DNA of 7,303 nucleotides from NCBI GenBank assembly GCA_900549555.1, contig UROO01000094.1:1-7303 (forward strand), in the 5' to 3' direction. Positions within the stretch are counted from its first letter, which is position 1. Each line of letters begins with the position of its first letter. The position numbers were made by a program, and so were the translations under genes. Origin of the DNA: an uncultured Collinsella sp. (GTDB lineage Bacteria; Actinomycetota; Coriobacteriia; Coriobacteriales; Coriobacteriaceae). Below the pieces are notes generated by a model. That model worked only from the letters and a program-made list of their open reading frames with translations. It was not told the DNA's origin and ran no database searches. Positions 1 through 6,273 of the stretch are shown piece by piece.

Positions 1-47
1 GAGATAGGAGTCCGTCTCGTGGGCTCGGAGATGTGTATAAGAGACAG
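1..47. other. Nextera (Tn5) P7-side adapter with i7 index; not genomic
   Basis: Positions 14-47 are the Nextera read-2 transposase adapter: GTCTCGTGGGCTCGG followed by the 19-bp Tn5 mosaic end AGATGTGTATAAGAGACAG, which ends at 47. In front of it, GAGAT (1-5) is the end of the P7 flow-cell oligo and AGGAGTCC (6-13) sits exactly in the 8-base i7 slot; from memory it equals Nextera index N705. This is untrimmed library sequence. Genomic sequence starts at 48. The adapter supplies a false GTG start at 33 and the false residues MYKRQ in the reading frame that enters the permease. Confidence 0.98.
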
Positions 48-770
48 GTCCTGTACTTTGTCGAGAAGTTCTTTAAGAAGGTCATGCCCGACGTGCTGTC
101 CACGGTCTTCACGCCGTTCTGCACCATGATCGTCACCATCCCCATCGCCTTCATCGTCCTTGCCCCGATCGGCAACGAGATCGGCAGCCTCATCGCCAAC
201 GCCCTCTTTGGTCTTGCTGACCTTGGCGGTATCGGTATCCTGATCGTCATGGCCATCCTCGGCGCCTTCTGGCAGCTCTTCGTGGTCTGCGGCATGCACA
301 TGCCCGTCATCCTGCTCGCTCAGGTTCAGATCATCGCTGCCGGCTACGATCCCTTCGTCTTCGTTTCCACCAACTGCGCTATGGCCGCTGTCTGGGGCTG
401 CGCCTTCGGTGCCTTCCTCAAGATGAAGAACCCCGACGAGAAGGGTCTTGCCCTGGGTTACGTCATCTCCGCCATTGCCGGCGGCGTCACCGAGCCCGCG
501 CTCTTCGGTATCCTCATGCGCTTCCGTCGCACCATGCTCGGCATGTTTATCGGCGGTGCCATCGGCGCTGTGTTCTCCGGCCTCATGGGTGTTACCTACT
601 ACCTGGCCGGCGGTGCCTCCAACTTCCTGGTCTTTACCAACTACCTGCAGGGTGGCCAGATGAACACCGTCTGGGCTATCGTCGGTATGGCAATCTCCTT
701 TGTCATCGCCGCTGCCGTCGTCTTTGCCACTGGCTTCTCCAAGGAGGAGCTCGCCGAGATGGAGGCCTAA
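48..770 (+). CDS. PTS permease, EIIC domain (glucose/beta-glucoside superfamily), C-terminal part, 5'-truncated
   Basis: This is the C-terminal 240 residues of a phosphoenolpyruvate-dependent sugar PTS membrane component, the EIIC domain that forms the sugar channel and presents its substrate for phosphorylation by EIIB. The true start and any N-terminal EIIB domain lie left of the window, and the first genomic codon is GTC at 48. The segment is strongly hydrophobic, with about six to seven membrane spans. It carries the family signature GGVTEPALFGI (GITEP motif, encoded from 480), whose Glu is a substrate-contacting residue in this family, and an earlier conserved CGMHMP segment with the family His. 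A charged cytoplasmic tail (FSKEELAEMEA) ends at a TAA at 768-770, so there is no C-terminal EIIA domain. EIIA must come from another gene or be shared. The substrate cannot be assigned; a beta-glucoside, trehalose or sucrose type is plausible. A hairpin follows 40 bp downstream. Confidence 0.9.
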   Translation, partial: VLYFVEKFFKKVMPDVLSTVFTPFCTMIVTIPIAFIVLAPIGNEIGSLIANALFGLADLGGIGILIVMAILGAFWQLFVVCGMHMPVILLAQVQIIAAGYDPFVFVSTNCAMAAVWGCAFGAFLKMKNPDEKGLALGYVISAIAGGVTEPALFGILMRFRRTMLGMFIGGAIGAVFSGLMGVTYYLAGGASNFLVFTNYLQGGQMNTVWAIVGMAISFVIAAAVVFATGFSKEELAEMEA

Positions 771-810
771 GGCCAAACCATTCGGACGCATGCGGCCTTA
801 CCTACACGAC

Positions 811-849
811 AGGGCCCCGTCAGGCGCAAGCCCGGCGGGGCCCTTCTTA
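811..849 (+). terminator. Probable intrinsic terminator after the PTS gene
   Basis: AGGGCCCCG (811-819) pairs perfectly with CGGGGCCCT (836-844), giving a 9-bp GC-rich stem around a 16-nt loop. It is followed by TCTTA, only a short and interrupted T-run. It lies 40 bp after the permease stop and well before the next gene, so it probably separates the PTS transcript from the hydrolase gene, but the poor T-tract suggests partial read-through. Confidence 0.65.
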
Positions 850-966
850 CAAGGTAGACTGATTGGGGGCGCGTGGCGCCTACTCGCCGGGGTTTGCTAA
901 GCGCCAGGGGCTTCCGCGCGGGGTTACCGCGAAAGAATCTGCCGGTTCGCAACTCCTTTATCAAAC

Positions 967-973
967 GAAAGGA
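967..973 (+). promoter_or_regulatory. Ribosome binding site that fixes the hydrolase start at 981
   Basis: GAAAGGA at 967-973 stands 7 nt before ATG 981 but only 1 nt before the in-frame ATG at 975. Spacing therefore favours 981. The frame is open upstream to a GTG at 873, but that stretch lies in hairpin-rich intergenic DNA (GGCGC-GTG-GCGCC at 868-880; CGCGG/CCGCG at 917-931), has no Shine-Dalgarno sequence and encodes no signal peptide. I see no convincing -35/-10 pair between 850 and 966. Confidence 0.7.
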
Positions 974-980
974 CATGCAG

Positions 981-2294
981 ATGAGTTTGGGAAAGCTGAC
1001 CGTTAACGGTCGCCAGGACGGCTTTTTGTGCGAGGGCAAACCGTTCTTTTGGTTTGCCGATACGTGCTGGAGCGCGTTTACGAGCATTGCCGAGGCCGAT
1101 TGGGACTACTATCTGACCCGTCGCGCCGAGCAGGGCATGAACGTGCTGCAGATCAACACGCTGCCGCAGTGGGATCGCTGCTGCCCCGATCTGGGCATTT
1201 GGCCCTATGCCAGCGAGGACGGCGTGCATTTTGATTGGTCCCGTCCCAACCAGGCGTACTGGGATCACGCTGCTGCCATGTGCCGCGCTGCCGTCGAGCA
1301 CGGCATTCGTCCGGCGCTCGTGCTTATGTGGTGCAACTACGTGCCCGGTACCTGGGGCGCCAAGATTGCTGAGCGTTGTGGTGCCGAGGTTATGCCGCGC
1401 GAGGAGGTCCGCGCCCACGTTGCCCGCGTCGTCGAGAACCTGGGCGAGTTCGACCCCGTCTATGTGGTGACGGGCGATACCGACTTTACCAGCGACGAGG
1501 CGATCGCCTATTACGAGGATGCACTCGACGAAGTCGTCCAGCGCGCGCCCGAGGCGTTGCGCACCATGCATATCAACCGCGGCAACCGCACCATTCCGTC
1601 ACAGTACCTGGACCGCCTGGACTTCTACATGTTCCAGCCCGGCCACAACTACGAGGGCCAGCCCGAGGCCTGGCGCCTGCCGCAGGACTTTATCGCCAAC
1701 TATCCCAAAAAGCCGATGGTCAACTCCGAGCCCTGTTACGAGCAGATGGGCGCCTCGCGCAATGTGTACTGGCGCTTCACCGCGCAGGACTGCCGTGCGA
1801 GCGTGTGGTCGTCGATCCTTGCCGGCGCCAGCGCGGGTGTGACCTATGGCGCGCACGGCGTTTGGAACTGGCAGACCAGCAAGAGCCAGGGCTCGGTGCT
1901 GGGCGAGGGCTTCGATATGCCGTTCCGCTGGCAGGAGTGTCTGCAGTTTGCGGGCGTTTGGGACTTTGGCGCGATCGAGTACGTGCTTGCCGGCCTGGGT
2001 GCTACGGCTGGTGACGACGCGCTTGCCGTGGTTCCGGCGCAGGAGCTGATCGATGACGCGCGCGAGGCCATTCGTGTGGCGCGCGTTGGCGATCGCGTCG
2101 TCACGTACCTGCCTCGTACCACGGCGCTCAAGTTTAAGCTCGACGGCACGCGCGGCTGGACGGCAACGGTCCTCGACATGGAGGGCAAGCGCATCGCCAA
2201 GCTGCCCGTCCGCGACAACGGTGACGGCACCGTACGCGTGGCTCAGCATCCCTTTGAGCATGACGCGCTGCTCGTGGTCTCGCCGGCGCGTTAA
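981..2294 (+). CDS. DUF4038 (apiosidase-like) glycoside hydrolase, cytoplasmic
   Basis: A 437-residue protein read as an apiosidase-like TIM-barrel glycosidase (Pfam DUF4038, the fold of family GH140) with a C-terminal beta-sandwich of the type called putative collagen-binding domain. The opening KLTVNGRQDGFLCEGKPFFWFADTCW (in two parts: KLTVNGRQDG, then FLCEGKPFFWFADTCW) is the typical first barrel strand, where residues after 'GKPFFWFADT' line the active site. Candidate catalytic acids are Asp166 or Asp168 in VVTGDTDF and Glu250 in VNSEPCYE, on the expected late strands of a retaining clan-A-like barrel. GAHGVWNW (about 290-297) is another family hallmark. The tail from about residue 365 (VGDRVVTYLP to the end) is the beta-sandwich. 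There is no signal peptide or membrane segment, so it should act on imported glycosides. It follows a PTS gene but is separated from it by a hairpin and a gap of 210 bp; it ends at a strong terminator. Family is likely; the substrate is unknown. Confidence 0.85.
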   Translation: MSLGKLTVNGRQDGFLCEGKPFFWFADTCWSAFTSIAEADWDYYLTRRAEQGMNVLQINTLPQWDRCCPDLGIWPYASEDGVHFDWSRPNQAYWDHAAAMCRAAVEHGIRPALVLMWCNYVPGTWGAKIAERCGAEVMPREEVRAHVARVVENLGEFDPVYVVTGDTDFTSDEAIAYYEDALDEVVQRAPEALRTMHINRGNRTIPSQYLDRLDFYMFQPGHNYEGQPEAWRLPQDFIANYPKKPMVNSEPCYEQMGASRNVYWRFTAQDCRASVWSSILAGASAGVTYGAHGVWNWQTSKSQGSVLGEGFDMPFRWQECLQFAGVWDFGAIEYVLAGLGATAGDDALAVVPAQELIDDAREAIRVARVGDRVVTYLPRTTALKFKLDGTRGWTATVLDMEGKRIAKLPVRDNGDGTVRVAQHPFEHDALLVVSPAR

Positions 2295-2316
2295 GGAAAA
2301 CGGAATAACGCAAGAG

Positions 2317-2347
2317 AAAAGGCCCGGGTGGTAGCCCGGGCCTTTTT
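2317..2347. terminator. Strong bidirectional intrinsic terminator between convergent genes
   Basis: AAAAGGCCCGGG (2317-2328) pairs perfectly with CCCGGGCCTTTT (2335-2346) around the loop TGGTAG, and T-run 2343-2347 follows on the plus strand. On the minus strand the same stem ends in four T's, so it can also end the regulator transcript arriving from 2398. It lies 22 bp after the hydrolase stop and about 50 bp beyond the regulator stop. Confidence 0.95.
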
Positions 2348-2397
2348 GTATCGACACAGCCGTTGCGGTTGGTAATGGCGATTGCATACCGCCGCTC

Positions 2398-3039
2398 TTA
2401 ACGGTAGCCCTCCCAGAGGGGAAGGGGAAAGAGGATGTCCTCGAACTTAGACCACTCGGCGGGATAGTCGATCTCGTCGGGTCGCGCCACCCAACGGCCT
2501 TCCAATCCGTACATCGCCGCCAGCGCGCACGAGATGGCTTCGGTGGCGTCGATTCCCTCGGGAACGCTCCAGTTAACATCGGGCTCGGGCTCGATAACTC
2601 CGCGCGAGCGGTCGTTGAAATACTCGTGCAGGGGGCTCTCCGTGCTCATGGCCTCGGTATTGAGCATCTGGAAGAGCATGACGAGCTCGGGCTGACTGTT
2701 GTTCTCCGCCACGAGCAGACGGCAGTATTCGGGAATCTTGGGGCTCTGGCCCTCAAATGCCCCGCCAGGATGAAAGAGGGAGAGATAGTCGTCTAAGGTT
2801 GAGCTGCGATCGTAATAGCGACGGATCACCTCGACCAAAAGCCCGTGCTTGCTGCCCACGTAGTGCAGCACGCCCGCCTGGGTGATGCCCACCTCGTCGG
2901 CTACCGCCTGGAGCGACATGCCGTTAAAGCCGCGCGCGTTGATAAGCCGCACGGCCGCCGAAACAATCTGGTCAAGGCGTTCCTGCGCCGCAGCGCTGCG
3001 TTTCTTTGCCGCGGGTGTGGGAGTTTTCTGAGTGTCCAT
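2398..3039 (-). CDS. TetR-family transcriptional regulator
   Basis: A 213-residue one-component repressor-type protein. After a basic, flexible N-terminus (about 1-20) comes the TetR_N DNA-binding domain (about 22-72): RLDQIVSAAVRLINARGF, then the helix-turn-helix SLQAVADEVGITQAGVLHYV and the SKHGLLVEV helix that ends the domain. The remaining helical ligand/dimer domain (about 75-213) resembles no specific ligand class that I recognise. ATG 3039 is chosen as the first Met ahead of the domain; its Shine-Dalgarno candidate (AAGG, 13 nt upstream on the minus strand) is weak. It diverges from the MFS-hydrolase-kinase series and the shared upstream region contains two inverted repeats of TetR-operator size, so it most likely represses that series and itself, with an intermediate or substrate of the pathway as inducer. 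That regulatory role is inference; the family call is firm. Confidence 0.93.
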   Translation of the reverse strand: MDTQKTPTPAAKKRSAAAQERLDQIVSAAVRLINARGFNGMSLQAVADEVGITQAGVLHYVGSKHGLLVEVIRRYYDRSSTLDDYLSLFHPGGAFEGQSPKIPEYCRLLVAENNSQPELVMLFQMLNTEAMSTESPLHEYFNDRSRGVIEPEPDVNWSVPEGIDATEAISCALAAMYGLEGRWVARPDEIDYPAEWSKFEDILFPLPLWEGYR

Positions 3040-3062
3040 ATAAATCGCGCTGCCTTATTTAG

Positions 3063-3083
3063 GGCGGCTCGAGTATTGCCGCC
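3063..3083 (-). other. Short GC hairpin in the regulator leader
   Basis: GGCGGC (3063-3068) and GCCGCC (3078-3083) form a perfect 6-bp GC stem with a 9-nt loop, 24-44 bp upstream of the regulator start. It would lie in the 5' untranslated RNA of the regulator if transcription begins near 3145. Function is unknown; at this GC content it could be chance. Confidence 0.35.
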
Positions 3084-3151
3084 AAATGCCTTTTGTATAC
3101 CCCCATAGCTTACCTCAGCCGTTCAGCGGTTCAAAACAACCGTTTGCCGCT

Positions 3152-3157
3152 CTTATA
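3152..3157 (-). promoter_or_regulatory. Candidate -10 box for the TetR gene
   Basis: On the minus strand these bases read TATAAG, five of six matches to TATAAT. Dyad 1 (3160-3177) would occupy the spacer toward the -35 position, the usual arrangement for an autoregulated TetR-type gene. No good -35 is found 16-18 bp upstream. A second minus-strand candidate, TATAGT (3187-3182), lies between the two dyads. Confidence 0.35.
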
Positions 3158-3159
3158 GG

Positions 3160-3177
3160 TTACTAAGTACTTAGTAA
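3160..3177. promoter_or_regulatory. Dyad 1: perfect 18-bp palindrome, probable TetR operator
   Basis: TTACTAAGTACTTAGTAA is its own reverse complement over all 18 bp. Size, AT-rich character and position beside the divergent regulator gene fit an operator for a TetR dimer. It shares the TTACTA / TAGTAA half-sites with dyad 2, but here the half-sites are 6 bp apart. Confidence 0.75.
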
Positions 3178-3180
3178 GCG

Positions 3181-3186
3181 TACTAT
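3181..3186 (+). promoter_or_regulatory. Candidate -10 box for the transporter operon
   Basis: TACTAT matches four of six bases of TATAAT and sits between the two dyads, so dyad 1 would cover the promoter spacer and dyad 2 the early transcribed region. No -35 hexamer is apparent. Chosen by position more than by sequence strength. Confidence 0.3.
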
Positions 3187-3198
3187 ACAGGTCGTGGA

Positions 3199-3222
3199 GT
3201 TACTTACTAGTTAGTAAGTAAC
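3199..3222. promoter_or_regulatory. Dyad 2: 24-bp inverted repeat, probable TetR operator
   Basis: GTTACTTACTA (3199-3209) and TAGTAAGTAAC (3212-3222) are perfect 11-bp inverted arms around a central GT. The inner TTACTA / TAGTAA half-sites match those of dyad 1 but are only 2 bp apart, with an extra outer TTACT / AGTAA. Its centre (3210.5) lies 42 bp from the centre of dyad 1 (3168.5), about four turns of B-DNA. Confidence 0.78.
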
Positions 3223-3242
3223 AACCCAACAGGCGCTCGCGA

Positions 3243-3268
3243 GCAGCCGTACCCCATTCCACGGCTGC
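3243..3268 (+). other. 8-bp hairpin in the transporter mRNA leader
   Basis: GCAGCCGT (3243-3250) pairs perfectly with ACGGCTGC (3261-3268) around a 10-nt loop. It is about 80 nt upstream of the transporter start, overlaps the end of a 10-bp palindrome (GCTCGCGAGC, 3235-3244) and has no T-run behind it, so it is not an intrinsic terminator. It could stabilise the leader RNA or be part of a regulatory structure. Confidence 0.5.
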
Positions 3269-3346
3269 CGCATCCAGCGGGTTTGACCCCTTGACCCTTG
3301 GTGCACGGGCGCCCTCGCGCATTCCATCACAGAGAGGATCTATCCC

Positions 3347-4639
3347 ATGGCAAATCAAACCGCCGCGGCGATTGACGAGAACGCCATCGCCCCCGATACC
3401 GGAAAGCCCATGACCAAAACCGAGACATGGCGCTTTATGATCGGCTTTATCATCTTCGGAATCATGTGGATGATGTCGGGAACAATCGGCTCCAACGTCT
3501 TGTTCCCCGAGCGTTTTAACGGCCTTAATATTGGCCAGCCCGAGGCAATTCTCGCGGCGATGAACTCGGTCGGTTCGATCTTCGCCCTGTTCTCAAATCT
3601 CGTTTTCGGCGCGCTTTCCGACCACTGCCACAGCCGCTTTGGCAGGCGCACGCCGTTTATCGTTCTCGGCGGTTTTATCTGCGGCTGTGCTTTCTGGAGC
3701 ACTTCGGTCGCGACCACACTTCCCATGATCGTCGCCTCCTGGTGCGTGCTGCAGATTGGACTCAACTGCATGCTTGCCCCTGCTGTTGCCGTGCTTTCCG
3801 ACCGCATCCCGCTTAACAAGCGCGGCACGCTCTCCGCATTCTATGGCGGCGGCGCAACGGCCGGCCAGTCGATTGGCACCATCATCGGTACGCAGTTCCT
3901 CTCCAACCCAGTTCCTGGCTTTATCATCGGCACGGTCTCTTGGTTGCTGACCGGCATCCTCGCCGTCATCATTTGGCCGCGCGAGAAGTCTGCCGCTCTT
4001 GACGAGGGCGAGCAGTCTGAGAAGCTCAATCTCAAGTCGCTGCTGCTCATGTTCGTTCCGCCCACCAAGAACTGCCGCGACTTTTATCTGGCGCTCTTTG
4101 GCCGTCTGCTCCTCATCTTCGGTTACTTTTGCATCAACGGTTATCAGCTCTATATCCTCGAGAAGTACATCGGTCTTCCCGTGGCAGAAGCCGGCGCAGT
4201 TCTTTCGAGTATGTCCGTCGTGATCATGGTCGTGTCGCTTGTCGCCTCGCTTACCTCGGGCGCCATCTCCGACAAGATCGGCCGCCGCAAGCCTATCATC
4301 CTCGTCGCAACGATTATGATGTGTATCGGTATCGCCCTGCCCTGGCTACTTAAGTCCGTTATCGGCATGTACGGATTTGCTCTGCTCGCCGGACTTGGCT
4401 ACGGTATCTACTCTTCCGTGGACCAGGCGCTCAATGTCGATGTTCTGCCCGATAAGGAGAACGCCGGCAAGGACCTGGGCATCCTCAATATCGCCAACAC
4501 CATCGGTCAGATCCTTGGCCCCATCGTGACCTCGGCAATCGTTGTCGCCACCGGCTCCTATTTCATGGCGTTCCCAATCTCCATCGTGCTCATCGCCGTG
4601 GGCTATGTGTCCATCATGCTCATCAAGAGCGCCAAGTAA
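3347..4639 (+). CDS. MFS sugar/glycoside transporter, 12 TM segments
   Basis: A 430-residue major facilitator superfamily permease, of usual family length, with about twelve membrane spans split by a charged central loop (about 211-245, REKSAALDEGEQSEKLNLK). Both halves carry motif A in the loop after the second helix: GALSDHCHSRFGRR (88-101) and SGAISDKIGRRK (304-315). The stretch GIYSSVDQALNVDVLP followed by GKDLGILNIAN (about 353-384) is typical of an actinobacterial MFS subgroup that I associate with sugar or glycoside import. The N-terminal 25 residues are hydrophilic and cytoplasmic. It starts at ATG 3347 with GAGAGGA 8 nt upstream. It is the first gene rightward of the operator region and is followed after 87 bp by a cytoplasmic glycosidase, which suggests uptake of an intact glycoside, probably by cation or proton symport. 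Substrate and direction are inferred from context; an efflux role is less likely. Confidence 0.9.
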   Translation: MANQTAAAIDENAIAPDTGKPMTKTETWRFMIGFIIFGIMWMMSGTIGSNVLFPERFNGLNIGQPEAILAAMNSVGSIFALFSNLVFGALSDHCHSRFGRRTPFIVLGGFICGCAFWSTSVATTLPMIVASWCVLQIGLNCMLAPAVAVLSDRIPLNKRGTLSAFYGGGATAGQSIGTIIGTQFLSNPVPGFIIGTVSWLLTGILAVIIWPREKSAALDEGEQSEKLNLKSLLLMFVPPTKNCRDFYLALFGRLLLIFGYFCINGYQLYILEKYIGLPVAEAGAVLSSMSVVIMVVSLVASLTSGAISDKIGRRKPIILVATIMMCIGIALPWLLKSVIGMYGFALLAGLGYGIYSSVDQALNVDVLPDKENAGKDLGILNIANTIGQILGPIVTSAIVVATGSYFMAFPISIVLIAVGYVSIMLIKSAK

Positions 4640-4658
4640 TTTGCCACTCTCTTTCATT

Positions 4659-4688
4659 CCGTCGGGCTGCGTTCGTGTTGCCCGACGG
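4659..4688 (+). other. Intercistronic 9-bp hairpin without U-tract
   Basis: CCGTCGGGC (4659-4667) pairs perfectly with GCCCGACGG (4680-4688), with a 12-nt loop. It begins 19 bp after the transporter stop and is followed by ACTCCGACTATT, so it lacks the T-run of an intrinsic terminator. It may protect the 3' end of the transporter mRNA or set the relative expression of transporter and hydrolase. A separate promoter between 4689 and 4710 is not evident. The hydrolase has its own strong GGAGG at 4715-4719. Confidence 0.65.
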
Positions 4689-4726
4689 ACTCCGACTATT
4701 CAATCACTTAACTTGGAGGCGTTATC

Positions 4727-6259
4727 ATGACTATCGTCGAGCAGTACAAGGTGTTTAAGCTCGAGCTCGCGGGCACTGCGGCCGGCAATCCCTATGTCGA
4801 AGTCGAGCTGTCGGCGCGATTTGACCGCGCGGATGGCCAGGACAGCTTTGAGGTCCATGGCTTCTACAAGGGCAATGGCTGCTACGGAATCAACTTTATG
4901 CCCGAGAGTGCCGGTGTCTGGAACTACACGGTGAGCTCCAATGACCCCGAGCTCGATGGTGCCGCCGGCTCTTTTGAGGCCGTGCCCGCCACGGGCGCCA
5001 ATCATGGTCGCGTGCTGCTGGCAAAGGATGTACTCGCCCACGGAGCTCCGTTCATTACTGACGAGGATTTCAACTTTGCCTACGAGGATGGAACGCGCTA
5101 CCTGCCCTTTGGCACCACATGCTATGCCTGGACCAACCAGGATGTTCAGCTGCAGGAGCAGACGCTCGAGACGCTCGCAGAGGCACCTTTTAACAAGATC
5201 CGCATGTGCGTCTTCCCCAAGTTCTACGACTATAACGTTGAGGACCCAGCGATGTATGCCTATGAAGGCGAGAAGGGCGATTTCGACCATTTTCGCTTCT
5301 ATGAGCCGTTTTGGGAAAACCTCGAGCACCGCATCGAGCAGCTTGACGAGCTGGGTATCCAGGCGGATCTCATCGTTTTGCATCCGTATGACAAGCCTGA
5401 GGACTGGGGCTTCTCTCGTATGACGCGCGAGGAGGATATTTTCTACCTGACGTATGTCGCTCGTCGCTTCTCGGCATACAAGAACATTTGGTGGAGCCTC
5501 GCCAATGAGTGGGACCTTATGCCGTGGAAGCCGGCCGAGGACTGGGACCGCTATGCCCGTATCATCATGGCGAACGACCCGTATGGTCATCTGCGCAGTA
5601 TCCACAATTGCCGTGAGATCTTTGACCACAGTCATCCGTGGATTACGCACGTGAGCTACCAGAGGTGCGACCTCAAGAACACAGCCGAGGACGTCACCAT
5701 GCTGCGCGCGCAGTATAGCAAGCCGGTTTTGATCGACGAGGTCGGCTATGAGGGCAACATCAACTGGGGCTGGGGTAACCTGACCGCTCAGGAACTCGTA
5801 CGTCGTTTTTGGGAGGGCAGTTTGCGTGGCGGTTATGTGACCCACGGTGAGACCTACGTCGACCGCGGACCCAAGCTGTGGTGGGCGCACGGCGGCAAGC
5901 TCTACGGCGATTCGCCCGATCGCATTGGCTTTTGCCGTCGCTACATGGAGGCGCTGCCGGCCGATTTTGACTGGGTGCCCGATGAGGTCGGCATCCTTGA
6001 CGGTACGTTTACCTGGGATGTCACCTGTATGTCCAACGATCATGGCCACGGGACTGCCGATGTCCTTATGTACTTTGGGTTCAACCGTCCGGCGTATCGT
6101 GAGTTTGAGGGCGAGGCGGGCGCTCGTTACAAGGTGAATGTCGTGGACACATGGGACATGACGGAGGAAGAGCTTCCCGGAACCTTTGAGGGCAAGTTCC
6201 GCATCGACCTCCCTAGTAAGCAGTATATGTTGCTTCGTCTGACTAAAGTAGAGGCGTAA
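4727..6259 (+). CDS. Cytoplasmic glycoside hydrolase with DUF5060, DUF4038-type barrel and C-terminal DUF5605-like domain
   Basis: A 510-residue protein with three parts. Residues about 5-95 are a DUF5060 beta-sandwich (QYKVFKLEL, NPYVEVELSARF, VHGFYKGNG, FMPESAGVWNYTVSS, ANHGRV). Residues about 110-405 are a DUF4038-type TIM barrel beginning YEDGTRYLPFGTTCYAW, with APFNKIRMCVFPK following. Residues about 415-510 form a C-terminal sandwich ending IDLPSKQYMLLRL, as in DUF5605 proteins. The barrel shows the clan GH-A pattern: Glu261 in WWSLANEWD as likely acid/base and Glu338 in KPVLIDEVGYEG as likely nucleophile. LWWAHGGKLYGDSPDRI (385-400 or so) is another conserved block. No signal peptide is present, so it should cleave a glycoside brought in by the preceding MFS carrier. 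ATG 4727 has GGAGG 7 nt upstream. The frame ends in three consecutive stop codons (TAA TAA TAG, 6257-6265). Family architecture is confident; substrate and CAZy family are not. Confidence 0.88.
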   Translation: MTIVEQYKVFKLELAGTAAGNPYVEVELSARFDRADGQDSFEVHGFYKGNGCYGINFMPESAGVWNYTVSSNDPELDGAAGSFEAVPATGANHGRVLLAKDVLAHGAPFITDEDFNFAYEDGTRYLPFGTTCYAWTNQDVQLQEQTLETLAEAPFNKIRMCVFPKFYDYNVEDPAMYAYEGEKGDFDHFRFYEPFWENLEHRIEQLDELGIQADLIVLHPYDKPEDWGFSRMTREEDIFYLTYVARRFSAYKNIWWSLANEWDLMPWKPAEDWDRYARIIMANDPYGHLRSIHNCREIFDHSHPWITHVSYQRCDLKNTAEDVTMLRAQYSKPVLIDEVGYEGNINWGWGNLTAQELVRRFWEGSLRGGYVTHGETYVDRGPKLWWAHGGKLYGDSPDRIGFCRRYMEALPADFDWVPDEVGILDGTFTWDVTCMSNDHGHGTADVLMYFGFNRPAYREFEGEAGARYKVNVVDTWDMTEEELPGTFEGKFRIDLPSKQYMLLRLTKVEA

Positions 6260-6273
6260 TAATAGAGATAATC

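Larger units (their letters stand above)
3040..3346. promoter_or_regulatory. Divergent control region between the TetR gene and the transporter gene
   Basis: This 307-bp gene-free stretch is AT-richer in its middle (about 3150-3225) than the coding DNA around it. From left to right it holds a GC hairpin in the regulator leader (3063-3083), a minus-strand -10 candidate (3152-3157), dyad 1 (3160-3177), a -10-like TACTAT(A) (3181-3187), dyad 2 (3199-3222), a 10-bp palindrome GCTCGCGAGC (3235-3244), an 8-bp hairpin (3243-3268) and the transporter Shine-Dalgarno GAGAGGA (3332-3338, 8 nt before ATG 3347). No convincing -35 hexamer is visible on either strand, as expected if the promoters are weak or the dyads replace that region. 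I see no coding potential here. Confidence 0.8.

Noticed and set aside
873..980. A 36-residue N-terminal extension of the first hydrolase starting at GTG 873.
   Set aside because: It is encoded by hairpin-rich intergenic DNA, lacks a ribosome binding site and a signal peptide pattern, and precedes a well-spaced GAAAGGA/ATG at 967-983.
1599..2579. Long minus-strand open frame across the first hydrolase, the terminator and the end of the TetR gene.
   Set aside because: It overlaps a strong terminator and two supported genes and shows no domain; it is a codon-bias shadow.
3160..3222. The two dyads as terminal inverted repeats or an attachment site of a mobile element.
   Set aside because: They are each internally palindromic, only 42 bp apart, with no transposase or integrase nearby, and they sit where a TetR operator is expected.
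3283..3297. Tandem TTGACCC copies upstream of the transporter, resembling -35 boxes.
   Set aside because: No -10-like sequence follows at 16-18 bp from either copy; the downstream DNA is GC-rich.
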